Positions 45,024-56,469 of a stretch of DNA of 64,000 bases are shown here, piece by piece; within the stretch, counting starts at the first letter, position 1, and each line of letters starts with the position of its first letter. The notes under the pieces were generated by a model. It saw only the letters and a program-made list of their open reading frames with translations. It made no database searches and was not told the DNA's origin. The position numbers and the translations under genes were made by a program. Source of the DNA: Ancylostoma caninum (Eukaryota > Nematoda > Chromadorea > Rhabditida > Ancylostomatidae); NCBI GenBank assembly GCA_037903475.1, contig JBAJFG010000467.1:1-64000 (forward strand). Direction: 5' to 3'.

Positions 45024-47107
45024 AAGTGTCCGGGCTGTTGGACACCGGGTCTGAAATTTCTATAATCCCAGGAAACATCTTGTTACGAGCCCAGCGAAAT
45101 GGGTACGACATTGACAGTAAAGTGAAGGAGCATGCAATTGACAGGTCGAAGCGCGTGTACGACGCGTCAGGAGTCCTTATGAACTTCGCCACTGTAATAG
45201 AAACTACGGTTGAACAGTGTGCCGGAAGAAGGAAGGTGATAGCGCCCATGTACGTATCCAACACTGACGAAGAGCTGGTAATCTTGGAAACGAATGTGCT
45301 ACCGTCTTTTGGATACAAACTGCCACGGGATGAGACTATCTCGAAGAATATACAACCGGAAGAAGAAGTGGAAGTCCCAGCATCCGTGAGGACGAAGTCA
45401 AAGACCAGGAAGAGAGTAGCTCAATTGGGGCAGAGGATATATCTTGCCCCTAGCTCTGTTGGCTGGGTAGAACACACGGGTTGTGAACAAGGTAAAGACT
45501 GGATGCTCGATCCCTCTGAAAACCTAATTCAGGCCGGAGTGTGCAGAGCTGATAGCGATGGCATGGTGAGAGTTCCAGTGGTCAATAGGTCAGACGAGCC
45601 CGTTGTTTTCCGAGTAGGCGAGACCGTTGGACACTGGGAGGAAGAGGAAAGCGACTGGGTCCACGCCAATGCTAAGGATCTGTCCACGGACATGCTGACA
45701 CTAGGAAAGGAGGAGCTTCCAAGGACAGAGCGACTGCTGAAACCACGCAAGACGTTGGCGGAAAATCGCAAGGATGAAAAACTGAGACCTAGACTATGGA
45801 GGATAGTTAAAGAGAATAACGCCGTGTTTGCTGTAGAAGACCTGGAACTCTCTCAAACTTCATTAGTGAAGCATGAGATTGATACCGGAGATACAGCTCC
45901 GATCCGCCAACGCACGAGACCTGTGTCAATTGTTGCTCGAGCCGAGTTTAAGGAGATCATCAAGATCCTGCTGGAAAGGGGAATAATAGAGCGCTCCACT
46001 TCACCATGGGTGTCCCCAGTAGTGTTGGTAAAGAAGAAAGACGGCTCTATTCGCCTGTGTGTTGACTACCGCGAACTCAACAAATGCACGAGACAAGACG
46101 CTTATCCGCTACCAGCCATAGATGTGATGCTCCAAAGTCTGCAAGGAAAGAGGTACTTCACGACGCTAGATATGTGCTCGGGATACTGGCAGATCCTCTG
46201 TCCAAAGACGCTAAGGAAAAAAGCGCCTTCACGACATTAGAAGGCCTGTTTCAGTTTACAGTATTGCCGTTTGGGTTGTGCACGTCACCAGCGGAGTTCC
46301 AAAGACTAATGGGCAGAGTCCTGGGCAAGCTGAAGGACAGAGAGGTATTCGTGTATATAGGCGATATCCTCATCGCCACAGAATCAGAGGAAAGAAATTA
46401 TGAAGTGCTGCTTCATGTCTTAAGAGCGTTGGATGAAGCGAACCTCAAATTGAAACTGCAAAAATGTGTCATGATGGAAGAAAAGATTGCGTTTCTTGGA
46501 CATCAGGTGGATAGGAACGGTATACATGTAGACCCGGATAAGTTTGAGAAAGTGTTGGCTTATCCGGTGCCCACGACAATCGCCCAAGTGAGAACGTTTC
46601 TCGGTCTTCGTGTTGAAGTTCGTGTTGAATTTCTCAAAAATTGCTCAGCCTATGTATGACTTGACGAGCCAAAAGGCACTATGGAAATGGGGTGATGAAC
46701 AAGAAGTAGCCTTCAATAGGCTGAAGAATGCGTTGACAACAACATCTGTGCTGGCTCAGCCTGATGTGGTGAGCGCACGAACGGGAGCGCGGCCGTTTAT
46801 CACACGCCTCGCAACAAGGCATTGGTGCGGCGTTGTGCCAAGAAGGAAGGGATGGCCTCTTGCATCCACTCTACTTTGCTTCAAAAAGATTGACTGCAGC
46901 GGAGCGCAGGTACCACATTACGGATACGGAAGCGCTGGCAGTTATGTTCGCACTGAAGAAATTCCATTACTTTGTGTATGGAGTTGAAGTGGTGGTGCGA
47001 ACTGATCACCAGCCTCTCACAGCCTTGTTCAAACGAACTAATGTGTCTAGCCGCGTACGTAGATGGGCGTTAGAGATACAGCAATAAGGGTAAAAATAGA
47101 ATATATA
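45014..47107 (+). pseudogene. pol: pol pseudogene: protease, reverse transcriptase, RNase H
   Basis: Protease: 'LLDTGSEISIIPG' at about 45035-45075 has the catalytic DTG. Reverse transcriptase: 'VVLVKKKDGSIRLCVDYREL' near 46020 and 'YFTTLDMCSGYWQI' near 46155, then a frame change at about 46195, 'FQFTVLPFGLCTSPAEFQRL' near 46250, and 'FLGHQVDRNGIHVDPDKFE'. The active-site motif reads Y-I-G-D (glycine codon 46360-46362) where the family has Y-[IL]-D-D, so one catalytic aspartate is lost. RNase H: 'HPLYFASKRLTAAERRYHIT', 'TDTEALAVMFAL', 'VVVRTDHQPLTAL'. The first catalytic aspartate region near 46800 is disrupted by a small deletion and frameshift. Reading moves through three frames in this part. 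Confidence 0.92.
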
Positions 47108-47935
47108 AAAGGAAAGGCGAATCCAGTAGCGGATGCGCTGTCCAGAGGAATTGAAGTTAGCTCTGTCGATGCCGCCGATAGCTCCGATGGCAATGAGAGA
47201 ATTGTATGCGCTGTGACGCCAAAGGATGAAACGGATTGGTTGAGAGAGTTAAGGACCGATCCTGACTATAGCGGTATCATTGAAGGCATCGAGACACAGG
47301 AACTGGAACAAGAAGTACAATTACCACATTGTGGGAAACGGATGAAAGTAGTCGACTTTGTCTTAGATGAAGCTGACCTGAAGATTCTGAAGGAAGATGG
47401 TACTTCTGTTCGGGTCGTGCCGAAATCGAAGCGCGAAGAAGTTTTCGAGGAAGCCCACAAGGGTTCCCTAGCAGGCCACTTCGCAGTGAAGAAGGTGCTA
47501 CGGTTATTGAAGAACAAGGTTTTCTGGAAAGGAATGGATAAAGACGTGGTGAAGTGGCACAAGGAATGCCGTGAATGCTTCCTTGCCAATCCCAGAAGGA
47601 GCCAAAGGCCGCTTCTCAAACCGTTTGTGGCGAGTAAACCATTTGAGATAGTTTGTGCTGACATCTTAGAGATGGGCCTGAGTGTAGCGAGATGAAATAC
47701 GTGCTGGTCGTTGTGGACCACTTCTCAAAGTGGCTCGGTGCATATGCAATAAAAGATAAGAGCGCGACAGCCGTTGCAACGACGCTTTTCCAGCGCTGGA
47801 TTTGTGAAAATGCGCGGTGGCCAAGACAGTTGCATACTGATCAGGGCACAGAATTTGTGAACAATGTGATGGAGGAATTAGCAAATGTAGCTGGTATCAA
47901 GGTGATCGTCATGCTGCCGTCTCTCGAGCCGAAAC
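47063..47935 (+). pseudogene. Integrase pseudogene, truncated catalytic core
   Basis: The HHCC zinc domain is complete ('HKGSLAGHFAVKKVLRLL', 'HKECRECFLAN'). The core begins 'FEIVCADILEMG' with the first aspartate, then a stop/frameshift at 47693-47695 moves to the frame 'VLVVVDHFSKWLGAYAI' with the second aspartate in 'LHTDQGTEFVNN'. Ty3/gypsy integrases continue about 35 residues to a catalytic glutamate in an HPQ-N-VER-type helix. Here the sequence departs from the family after 'KVIVMLP', and that helix is absent. An internal deletion or replacement is inferred. Confidence 0.88.
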
Positions 47936-48483
47936 CAGGGTCATGGCTTGCCTTTGTACACGCTTGGAGCATGTGGCTTCAGTGTAGGTGTCATGTTTTC
48001 CTCATTGCCGGCCCACGACCCCGCGATGAAAACGGTTGGTACAGGGTGGCGACACAAGCCCGCATACATATGAATGGATCCTTGGAGGATCATCAGGAGT
48101 TGTTGCCACAAGTCGTAGATAAACTTGTCGTGGAGAATGGTATAATCGACCCGAATTCCACGGCGTACGCAGTGGCTGTGCTGGATGATGACAGTGGATG
48201 GTTACCGGAGAGACAGGCCTGCTTGTTTTACGAATACCTGACCAGGCAGTTAGCGCCATTTCTCGCCTTTGAGCCCTTACCTGTTCACACGCCGCGCTCT
48301 CGTGTCATGACTGGTGAACCGTCGATAGCAGTGAAGGAGCGCGAATATCCGTCTATTAAGGATGGCAGGGTGAGCAAGAACGTTAAGCGAAGGAGGGACC
48401 AGAGAAAGAGGCGCAGTGAAGCTCGGGCAGCCGCTAGGGCTCTTGAAAAACTACAAATGGGTAAAACGGACGAGACCGAGTGA
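47936..48483 (+). CDS. Unassigned frame between integrase and 3' LTR
   Basis: The integrase frame runs on without a stop for about 180 residues to TGA at 48481. It contains 'DENGWYRVATQARIHMNG', 'QVVDKLVVENGIIDPNS', 'WLPERQACLFYEYLTRQLAP' and a very basic tail 'KNVKRRRDQRKRRSEARAA'. It ends about 20 bp before the polypurine tract. I do not recognise it as the integrase C-terminal GPY/F or chromodomain. No signal peptide or membrane helix is visible, so an envelope protein is unlikely. It may be an element-specific accessory domain or captured sequence. Confidence 0.6.
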
Positions 48484-48497
48484 AGCGGTCTCTGCCC

Positions 48498-48509
48498 CGA
48501 AGGGGGGCG
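48498..48509 (+). promoter_or_regulatory. Polypurine tract
   Basis: 'cgaaggggggcg' immediately precedes the 3' LTR, as expected for the plus-strand primer. Confidence 0.75.
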
Positions 48510-48998
48510 TGTTAAGTAGTTGTTATGTTTTGATTGTTCCTGGGTATGAATGTATGATTAGTTGTAGAAGAAAGAAGCATCTTTTTTTACTTCAGTTGTC
48601 AAAAGACACCAAGGAGGGTCAAACGCGAACGCTTGATCTCCAATAACGCGCGCGCCAAGCCACAAGCGGCACGGTTGCGCGGGATCTCGAGGCGCCGCAC
48701 GATTTTCAAATCGACACTACCAGTCAGTCGACGGATTCATTCGCCTGTGGTGTGGCTGGCACACCGGAATCTTCTATTCTGCGGATACGCGCCTAGGTAA
48801 ATTGCGTAGCGGACGCTGATTTGAGCACTTCCTTGGTGTTTTCCCTTGTGAATCTCGTTTTCCGTCTCGCCGTATTGTCATTTTAAGGATAAACGTTATT
48901 TGATTTATCGTGGTTGTCATGAAGTCAGCGAGTGTACGCTCGTTCGTATCGTTTCAACCAATTGAGTCTTTCTTTTGTGTTTGTAACCAAACATAACT
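48510..48998 (+). repeat. 3' LTR
   Basis: 489 bp, TGTTAAG...CATAACT, followed by the GCGC duplication. It has an 8-bp insertion relative to the 5' LTR near 48661 and one extra G near 48751. The frame at 48416-48646 running into it is not a gene. Confidence 0.93.
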
Positions 48999-49002
48999 GC
49001 GC

Positions 49003-50175
49003 TAGAACTTATTTTAACACCTAATTATTAGATTAGAATTTCGTACGGTAAGCGCGAGCACTGCATCCGTTATGTACCGTAACGAGATCACTATAGGAAT
49101 ACCGTAGAATTACAATCATATGGGTACCAAAAGTTTTTGGGGCCCGCATGCCTGTTCCATACATTGGCACGGTTATAGCAGCATTGTGTAAGGTGCAGCT
49201 TTTCCTGCTGGATATAGGCATGCCACATCCACTTTGGTTGATCCTAGTAGCCGATGAGCATATCACCTCGCTCCACTACCAATTTAGCCGCGGCGCTGAC
49301 CAGTACATGAAGTGCACCTTGTAAAGGAACTGACCATATGCAGATAAAAGTAGCTGTCAACGTTTTGTTCTGTGATCAATTTCTGATGAGCGGAATCTAA
49401 ATCTACCCCTAAATTGTCAACAAGCAGGAAGTATTCTCACATTGCCAAGTAAAATTCCCTCAAAGTTTCTGAGAGAGTGGAAATCGATGAATAAGGGAGC
49501 GGCCTCTGAGCAACCAACGCGGGCAAGGCGAGAACAGAGTACTGTAGGCCATGGAGAAAATGGCTAAGCATTGCAGAAGGACTCTAAATACGGAGATTAT
49601 GCAAAACCTAAGCCAAATAATATTCCAGGCAAGCACCTCATAACTTTGAATTAGCAGAACACTGAGTTTTCAAAAAGTTTATGATTCAATTTCCTTAGAA
49701 TAAGAAATTTCTAGCCCAACATTCGGAGAAAAGTTCCCGATGCTCGTTCGAAAGGAGGAGCGACATTCTGTCGTATTTCTCGACTTCTGATACGTGCAAA
49801 TTCACTGCTAAGATTTTATGTCCCAAATACAAAGTATTGGGTCAAGACAAGCAGACCTCAAAGACCAGTATGACCGACGGGGTCTGGAGGTAGAGACGTT
49901 TTTGTCAACATTTTGCGGGGTGGAGACAACGGAGTGATACTTGACTAACTGCATACAATTACACTTCATTGAAGTAGGGAGGTAATACCTACGCCCCCAT
50001 GCTCCATCGCTTTCAAATAACCTCTGTAAAAACTTATTTATTGAATTTCGGTCATTCATCACGAAGTCTCTGAGTACGAAACTGCATTGCTTCATGAGAA
50101 TGCGGGTGGGTTTCGCTGAATCTCCCAGTTCACTAGGGGGAGCTAAGGGCTAGCTAGTAGAATCCGTTCGAAAAT
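49003..50175. other. Interval between LTR element and Penelope-like element
   Basis: No gene recognised. It probably includes the 5' part of the Penelope-like element, whose long terminal repeats I could not delimit. The minus frame 49808-50095 is unassigned. Confidence 0.35.
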
Positions 50176-52195
50176 TTGAAGCAGTACCCCAGAGGAACCA
50201 GATGGAAGTGGAAAAACGACGAACGTTTTGCTTTAATACCTCTGATATGTAGAAGTAGAATTCTTCGACTGTCCTTGAATCTTGGCATTATGAATTATTA
50301 CGAGGGTACACAAAAATTGCCTGCGATCCCATTCCAGAGCTTAGCATTTAAACCGCAAGAACCAAACTCTTTGGCAGACACTAAGTTCAGTGTATTTGCG
50401 ACATAAATTTTTTCAATACTAACACATTATTCAAGGAAACGACCCCTCACTAATCTTTCTATTGCACAACGTCGTGGTCTACGCGAAATACGGGAACTTT
50501 GCGCTACAGGAAAAATAAAGATTTCTACAAGTGACAAAGGAGGGGAGTTTGTCGTTATATCACGCGAACTAGACATGGCAATGACAAAGCACCACCTTGA
50601 AGATGATAAAACATATGTGCCATCATCTGCCGCTGAGTTCCCGAAACAATACCGCCGGCTAAATAGGGTATGGGTTAGAACAGCAAAAGCTGCAGGATTA
50701 CCCAAACACATGATCACCCGTCTTAAGACTGACCTACCCGTCTGCCCAGTACTCTATACCCTGATCAAGGCTCACAAACCCCCCATTGTAGGGCTCGTCT
50801 CAAACGACCCTAACGATTACAATGTCAGGCCTATAATTAGTGGAACGGGTGGCCCAACGGATAGGATTTCGTGGTTGCTTAACATCATTCTTGTCCAACT
50901 GTTGAAACATGTCCTCGCGCACCTTTCGAATACCAACATGTTCCTCGAGCAACTACGGAACGCACGATTTGAACAGGAGTGCATCATAGAGTCTTTAAAT
51001 GCCAGTTCCCTTTACACTAACATTCCAAATGAGGCTGCGTTACAGGCTATGTTTGAGTTCCTTGTCAGACTCGATGTCGATGTCAGACTACTAATGACCT
51101 TATTAAGCGAATACCTAAGCTGCTCCATTTTCCGGTGGGCTGGCTACTACTATAAGCAGATTCGAGGCCATATGGGACAAAGACTGGCACCAATTCTGGC
51201 CATTGTTTTCATGTCCAAGATCGAAAAGCCACTACTGGAGCGGAAACCTATCTTATACTGTCGATACATAGACGATTGCTGCATAATATATCCGACTCAG
51301 AAAGAGATGGACATATGCTTCGATCTTCGTAACCAGCAGTTCCCTCACATTAAGTTCACTAGAGAGAAGCCCAAAGACAACTTGCTGGCTTTTCTTAATA
51401 TGCAGATATACTGGGCTCATGGGGAATACAAGACAAGGTGGTACCGTAAGCTTAGCAATAAAAACATCCTGATTCACTACCTGTCTGCACATCCCACCCA
51501 AGTGAAAAGGTCTATTATAGGGAACATGTATCGTACAGCCAGGAGGGTAACATCGAGTACACAGGAGCGAAAATGGTCCGTAGACCTGGCCCACCGAATT
51601 GCCATTTCGAACGGGTATCCCACGAAGCATAATCCTCCACATCTCGCGATTCACCGTAGTCCCCACCAAAGGATAACGCTGAAAAGATTCCGTTCTGGTA
51701 CGACGAAGTCTACGTAAGACAGGTCTGCAAGATATTGTGAGGGTTGTGGATGTACCACCCACAGACACAAAACGGCAACTAGTTCGCAACTGCGCGTACG
51801 ACCGCCTATGCATAACATCTGGATGCGTTATTTGCCCATACGGAAGAAATGGTGATTGTATGATGTCAGCAGTAGTTTACCTAATCACTTGCGGGTCATG
51901 CGGGGACGAATACGTGGGAGAAACAGGGTGACACCTTTGTACACGCATAAGAGAACATCTAGATGGGCTTAATAAATCAAGACCTTCTACACCACTGGAG
52001 CACATCGCAGTTTACGCCACGAAAATTCTCCCATCCAAATTGGAGTTACGGTCTTGTCGCTGGAGCCCGAAATCTAGCGCGTAAAACATTAGAAGCCTGC
52101 TGATTGCCGCCAAATGCCCAAAAATGAACAGAAAAGATGAGTGCATTGCAATCACGAAAGAGCTAGCCCTATATCAGGATCTGTGCAGATTCTGA
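50176..52195 (+). pseudogene. Penelope-like element: reverse transcriptase plus GIY-YIG endonuclease, degenerate
   Basis: Frame 1 runs from 50176 through one stop (TAA, 50404-50406) to 51717. Landmarks: 'STSDKGGEFVVI' near 50522; 'LYTLIKAHKPPIVG' near 50752; 'NVRPIISGTGGPTDRISWLL'; 'ESLNASSLYTNIPNEAALQA'; 'GHMGQRLAPILAIVFMS'; and the active site 'CRYIDDCCIIY' with intact YIDD at 51265-51276. This is the Penelope-type RT, related to telomerase rather than to LINE RTs. A frameshift near 51690 leads to frame 2 ('SLRKTGLQDIVRVVDVPP'), which continues as a GIY-YIG nuclease: 'CVICPYGRNGDC', 'VVYLITCGSCGDEYVGETG', then a TGA at 51929-51931 in place of the expected codon, 'LCTRIREHLDGL', further shifts at about 52030-52110, and the terminal 'CPKMNRKDECIAITKELA' to TGA at 52193-52195. 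Confidence 0.92.
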
Positions 52196-52412
52196 TCTGT
52201 GGGCGTATTGTTAAGATACTGCACATATAAAGACCATTGGGAGTACAGTCTCGCCATTAGCGGTCTGTGTGGCACCAACATCGTCGACTGTCGAGGTGAG
52301 CACTGACCAGCCTGTATTCCGCCTTTGCTCCTGGGTAACTGACTGAGTGAATAACTTCTGTATAAGGATGAGGCGTTTGAGAGGGTGGGCCTTTTGTACA
52401 CGAGACTCATTC

Positions 52413-52457
52413 AGGCTCTGACGAAGGCGATATCGCGGCCTAGGCCAACGTAGGCCT
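52413..52457 (+). ncRNA. Candidate degenerate hammerhead-ribozyme remnant of the Penelope-like element
   Basis: 218 bp after the Penelope stop, 'ctgacga' (52418-52424, matching the conserved CUGANGA core) is followed by a hairpin 'gcgatatcgc'. It is bracketed by 'aggc' (52413-52416) and 'gcct' (52454-52457), which could form stem I, with a GTA cleavage-like triplet before the latter. The conserved GAAA is not present ('ggccaacgta' instead). Penelope-like elements are known to carry minimal hammerhead motifs in their terminal repeats, which is why I list it; activity is unlikely. Confidence 0.3.
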
Positions 52458-52499
52458 TTTGGACTGGCGAATAGAAGTATCTGATTAACAATCTTGGCC

Positions 52500-53480
52500 G
52501 AGAACAGCTGTAACAAGTACTGTACAAGGTTTAATGGAGGTCCAAAAATTTGCATAAAGACGAGAGCGTGAGGCGTACCACGGAAAATATTGCACAACAG
52601 TAGCTCCTTGGCAAGAAATCCCTTCGTGACTCCAAATTAAAGAAAAAAATTCAAAGAGGGCCCAGCTTCTCAGCTCATATTTGCTCGGACATGAAATGAA
52701 ATGAAAATTCAAAATGAAAAACAGGGGCATCAGATGCACTCAGTACTACTGACTATCTAACCGTGAGAAAGCTGCTCTGAAAACATTTCATCACGATTCC
52801 CAACGCAAAGTCGAATGGCAGGAATTAGTAGTAGATCAATATTGAGCTAAAACTATTACGACATTTTCTATCTGCTTCTCTAAAGCATGATAGCAGCCTG
52901 ACGGACAAATTTTGTACGTGGTGATATAAAATAAAGCTCTACTACTCTTGATAGAAGGAACTCTGTATTCCATTAAAGTGAAGGACCTTGTTACTTAGCT
53001 GTGTGACTTTGAGAATCAGTCTCGAATGACAATTTTTTCAGTGTGCACAGAAAAAGCATTCTGAGAAATCTCATTACTAGAGGCAAGTCAGAGAAAATGG
53101 CTCCTCGGTCCAAAACCATCGAATGTTTACCTTCTGAACGGCAATGTCCATGTGCAGACTGCAGAAATTGGTGAAAAGAGGATTCACTATCTTGATAGAG
53201 AACTCTATACCAACCGCTGTATTGTTCAGGCCTAGCACTGATGAATACAGCCACTTCCGTAGCCAGACAAACTTCAGAAAAATCTGCAAATCCATCTCAG
53301 ATCTCAAGATGGCTCTGTGGAGGTTCCCAAAATTGGCCTTGGTAAGAAGTAGATCCCGAGCTCCACTGAAATTCCGAAAAAGCCCCGAGGGAGTTCCGAA
53401 ATCGAACAAGAGTGATGTAAATATTAGGTTTGCGCAAAAATTTTGTATTCGTCCGCTTTTTTCAACAAGCTGCAATTCTC
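52500..53480. other. No gene recognised
   Basis: Frames at 53077-53475 (minus) and 53144-53491 (plus) overlap each other antisense, and neither resembles a known protein. Likely intergenic or the tail of the Penelope-like element. Confidence 0.3.
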
Positions 53481-53492
53481 CTCAGATATAAT

Positions 53493-53752
53493 GTAACTCT
53501 GATTACTGTGCAGGACGAACGCAGACCAAACGGCGTAATGGTTCGAGTAGAAACCCTAGCAGCAACGGTTGCCCGTTGCTGCCATCCTCCCCTTCATTGC
53601 TGCCGTCCCTCAGCAGTTGCTGCTGACGGTTCGACAGCTTGAGCAGCAATCGACGGAGGGTCGCAGTAACTGGCAACCGTTGCTGCGAGGGTTTCTACTC
53701 GAACCATTATGCCGTTCGGGCTGCGTTCGTGCTGCACAGTTATCAGAGTAAC
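53493..53752. repeat. Foldback MITE, about 110-bp arms
   Basis: The left arm starts 'gtaactctgattactgtgca', and the right arm ends with its inverse ('tgcacagttatcagagtaac'). 'gtagaaaccctagcagcaac' is mirrored by 'gttgctgcgagggtttctac'. The arms extend almost to the centre. No target duplication was clear. Frames here are palindrome by-products. Confidence 0.88.
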
Positions 53753-54777
53753 TAGACATGGCAATGGACTTGTAGAGCAAATCCTGCTCTGCTTTGCTAT
53801 TGGTTTAAAAGACGACTCTTGCCTATTGCAGCTGGGAGGCAAGAAATACCCAAAAATTCACAGACACCGCGTTTTGAATTTTTGTGTTTTTCCATTAAGA
53901 CCGCAAGCAGTTTGGTTCGAAACGTCCTGTCTGCATTATTCAACCTAGGGGTCACTACCGATTTCGTTGTCAAGCTCTGGCATAAAGGCTGTGTGCCACA
54001 TCGTTTCGTGGATTGTAGATATCAATAGTCACGGTGACTTTAATGATGTACGTCAAAACGCATAAAATTGACGAAAATCCCGTTTTGGAAGTTTCCGAAA
54101 GTGCGGTTCATGGACACTCGGGCGGAGCCGATCGATAAGATCAACGGCTTCACACGTCCCCATGGCTCGGCAAACTGCTCCATATCTTGTCTCGAAGAAC
54201 ATTTGAAAAAACGGGTGTAAAGACCGTCTAAAAATATTTAGCTATGTATACCGCTAGATTCAGCGCATCAAGAAGTTTCAGGATTCGCTAAAACCTGAAA
54301 CACTAAGGCGAGGTGGTACATTGCCTTCAACGGTTTCTGTTTCTAAGAAATGTAGACAAGCACCTTTCAAAGCATTTTCTTTATTTTTTCTTGAATTCTT
54401 GTTAGATGATGCAGTCCGTACTGCTAATTCGGAGCAGCACACTAGGCATTAACTATAGTTGATATTTGGTCCAAGAAGTCGCAGATGCTCCGCTAGGGAT
54501 ACGTTCGAGATGGATAGAGGCTCATTTTCCGTACTGCCAAAATCGGCGAGTATCCGCTTCCAGGGCCTGACTTAGCAAGGCAAAATCGAGCAACATAGAG
54601 CGGTGAACATCTCCACACTTAGCGAGACCAAAAATATACTGCGAAGAACCACAGCAAGAGTGTTTGTGTCATGTAGCACTAGGTGCTCCTCTAACGCTCT
54701 CGTTTGATAGCATAGAAAAGTTTTTTTTTGTGAAAATCTATCAAATTTTCATAGCTATTCGAATAATACCAGAGGTA

Positions 54778-55671
54778 TTAGGTTGAGGAGAAAGTAATGG
54801 AAGAAATGGCATCTAATTCGATTTTCATTTCTAATTTTTGAGCGGGTTTTCTCAGTGAATTGAGTGTACACCAAGTGTACACCTTTGAAATCTATAACAT
54901 TACTCCAACGCTTGGGTAGAACGCTGTCTCCCTCTTCTCAGAATTGCGCAGGCTGCAGCTGGTCATACGAAGGGACTCCCGCTCGAAAATGGTCAAAATC
55001 GAAGGACTCCTTCTCGGAAAAGAAGAGACTGACGGAAACGACGAGGTAGCTATCCGAGAGTGATAAGCCAAAAGAATAAATATACATATGGGTTACCAGG
55101 GTGGAGGGATGTCCCGCTAGTTTGGGACAGGAAAAACGTGGGGAATCTGACATGTAAAAAAGTGGTGTGGAGCAGGGTTTTTCGTTTTTGTCGTTTTTCT
55201 CCAATGGTTCCCCCCCCCAGTTTTCAGATCTGTCCCATCATTATGGTAGCCATGTCTCTGTTACCTTGCGGGAGCAATTCGAGTCACAACAATCACTTCA
55301 CGTTGTGACGTGAGAGCGTCCTAGGCGTGGTTCCTCATAAAGTTCCATGTCTCAAGATTCGATGTATGTGGAGCGGTCGCGTATTGTGAAATATTTAGCC
55401 ATTTTCTCCTTTATTGCGCTGCTGCTGTCACCGACCCCAGTGCTTGCCAAAGCTTTGCAGAGCAGCTCATAATAGAGGTTGGGGCAAAAGCACCCTTTCA
55501 GAAATGGAGGCGTAACTGCAGCAACAAGCGCTTCCTGGTCCTTCAGTAGCCACAGGGCAAAACTTTGGGGAATCTCCTACTATGTCAGCAGGCAATGCCT
55601 GATCGAATCACCAGCAATAAGGAATACGAAAGTTTTGAAAATTTTCTTCCATTACTTTCTCCTCAACCTAA
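54778..55671. mobile_element. Mariner-type non-autonomous element (TA target)
   Basis: 26-bp inverted ends 'ttaggttgaggagaaagtaa' plus 'tggaag' are flanked by TA at 54776-54777 and 55672-55673. At 894 bp it is shorter than an autonomous mariner (about 1.3 kb). I found no transposase motifs inside, so it is a deletion derivative or MITE. Confidence 0.85.
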
Positions 55672-55717
55672 TACATTCATCTGATACGAGCTTTACCCGC
55701 AATTTGTCACTATTAGG

Positions 55718-55954
55718 ATATTCTGGAGTAGGTTTTGAAAGAAAACAGCTAAAGAATCCTCGCATTACACTTTGGCTTCTTATGTGGCCAGCCGAAGTTA
55801 AGAAAAATGTAATAAAAAATGTCATTGCAAAAATCGGATGAAAATGTGCCATTAGACATGTTAGTATCTTGGATCATTCCATTTCTCTCGAAGCTCCGCT
55901 ATCCGAACTTCGAGACTCCACGGCTGTTTTCTTTCAAAACCTACTCCAGAATTG
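55718..55954. repeat. Short inverted repeat
   Basis: 'attctggagtaggttttgaa' plus 'agaaaacagc' (55719-55749) is mirrored at 55925-55954. Spacer about 175 bp. Significance unknown. Confidence 0.7.
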
Positions 55955-56469
55955 GAAGGAATACGCATTGCTTCACTCTTTCAGAATTACCGCGAAACTT
56001 CCGCAAAAATTTATAGGTGACGTAATACCTCCACGGAACTCCCGAAAGTCAGCAATCTCTGCGCAAGTTCCGGAAGTTTCTCTGGGTTGTGGGTATCAAA
56101 AATCTTAAGTGACATGCCGTATGACTAATATTTCATGGATAACCATAAGGAATGTCCTACTGATCAAAATTGATGTTCAATGAGGAAATTGATTGAAAAA
56201 TTTGAAATTCAATGAACTCGATCGCGTGAAAGTCTTAATGACTTCAAAGGAGCGCAGGTGGCTTGTCCTCTGGAAATGGTTCTAATAATATTTTACTTTG
56301 ATGGAATTAATTTTGAGTTAAATAGCCTAATTCCGGAAAATACCGAATGCGGTAACTTGAGAGCACTCTGCATAGTGCCATGAAAGATTGGACCGAGCTC
56401 GTACGTAAGTATAATACATACATATGTATATTAGCTACGTCCTCTAGATACGGAGATAAGTGCCAACTA

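Larger units (their letters stand above)
42213..48998 (+). mobile_element. Ty3/gypsy LTR retrotransposon, complete but inactivated
   Basis: Order along the plus strand: 5' LTR, primer binding site, gag with zinc knuckle, protease, reverse transcriptase, RNase H, integrase, an extra 3' frame, polypurine tract, 3' LTR. The domain order PR-RT-RH-IN is that of Ty3/gypsy (Metaviridae). The 4-bp duplication GCGC flanks it (42209-42212 and 48999-49002), so it is a genuine insertion. At least six frame changes and a substitution in the RT active site show it is dead. Comparing the two LTRs by eye I count 16 substitutions and two indels over about 481 aligned bases, so it is neither recent nor ancient. 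Confidence 0.95.

Noticed and set aside
43209..47884. Numerous minus-strand frames across the LTR element
   Set aside because: Antisense shadows of gag and pol.
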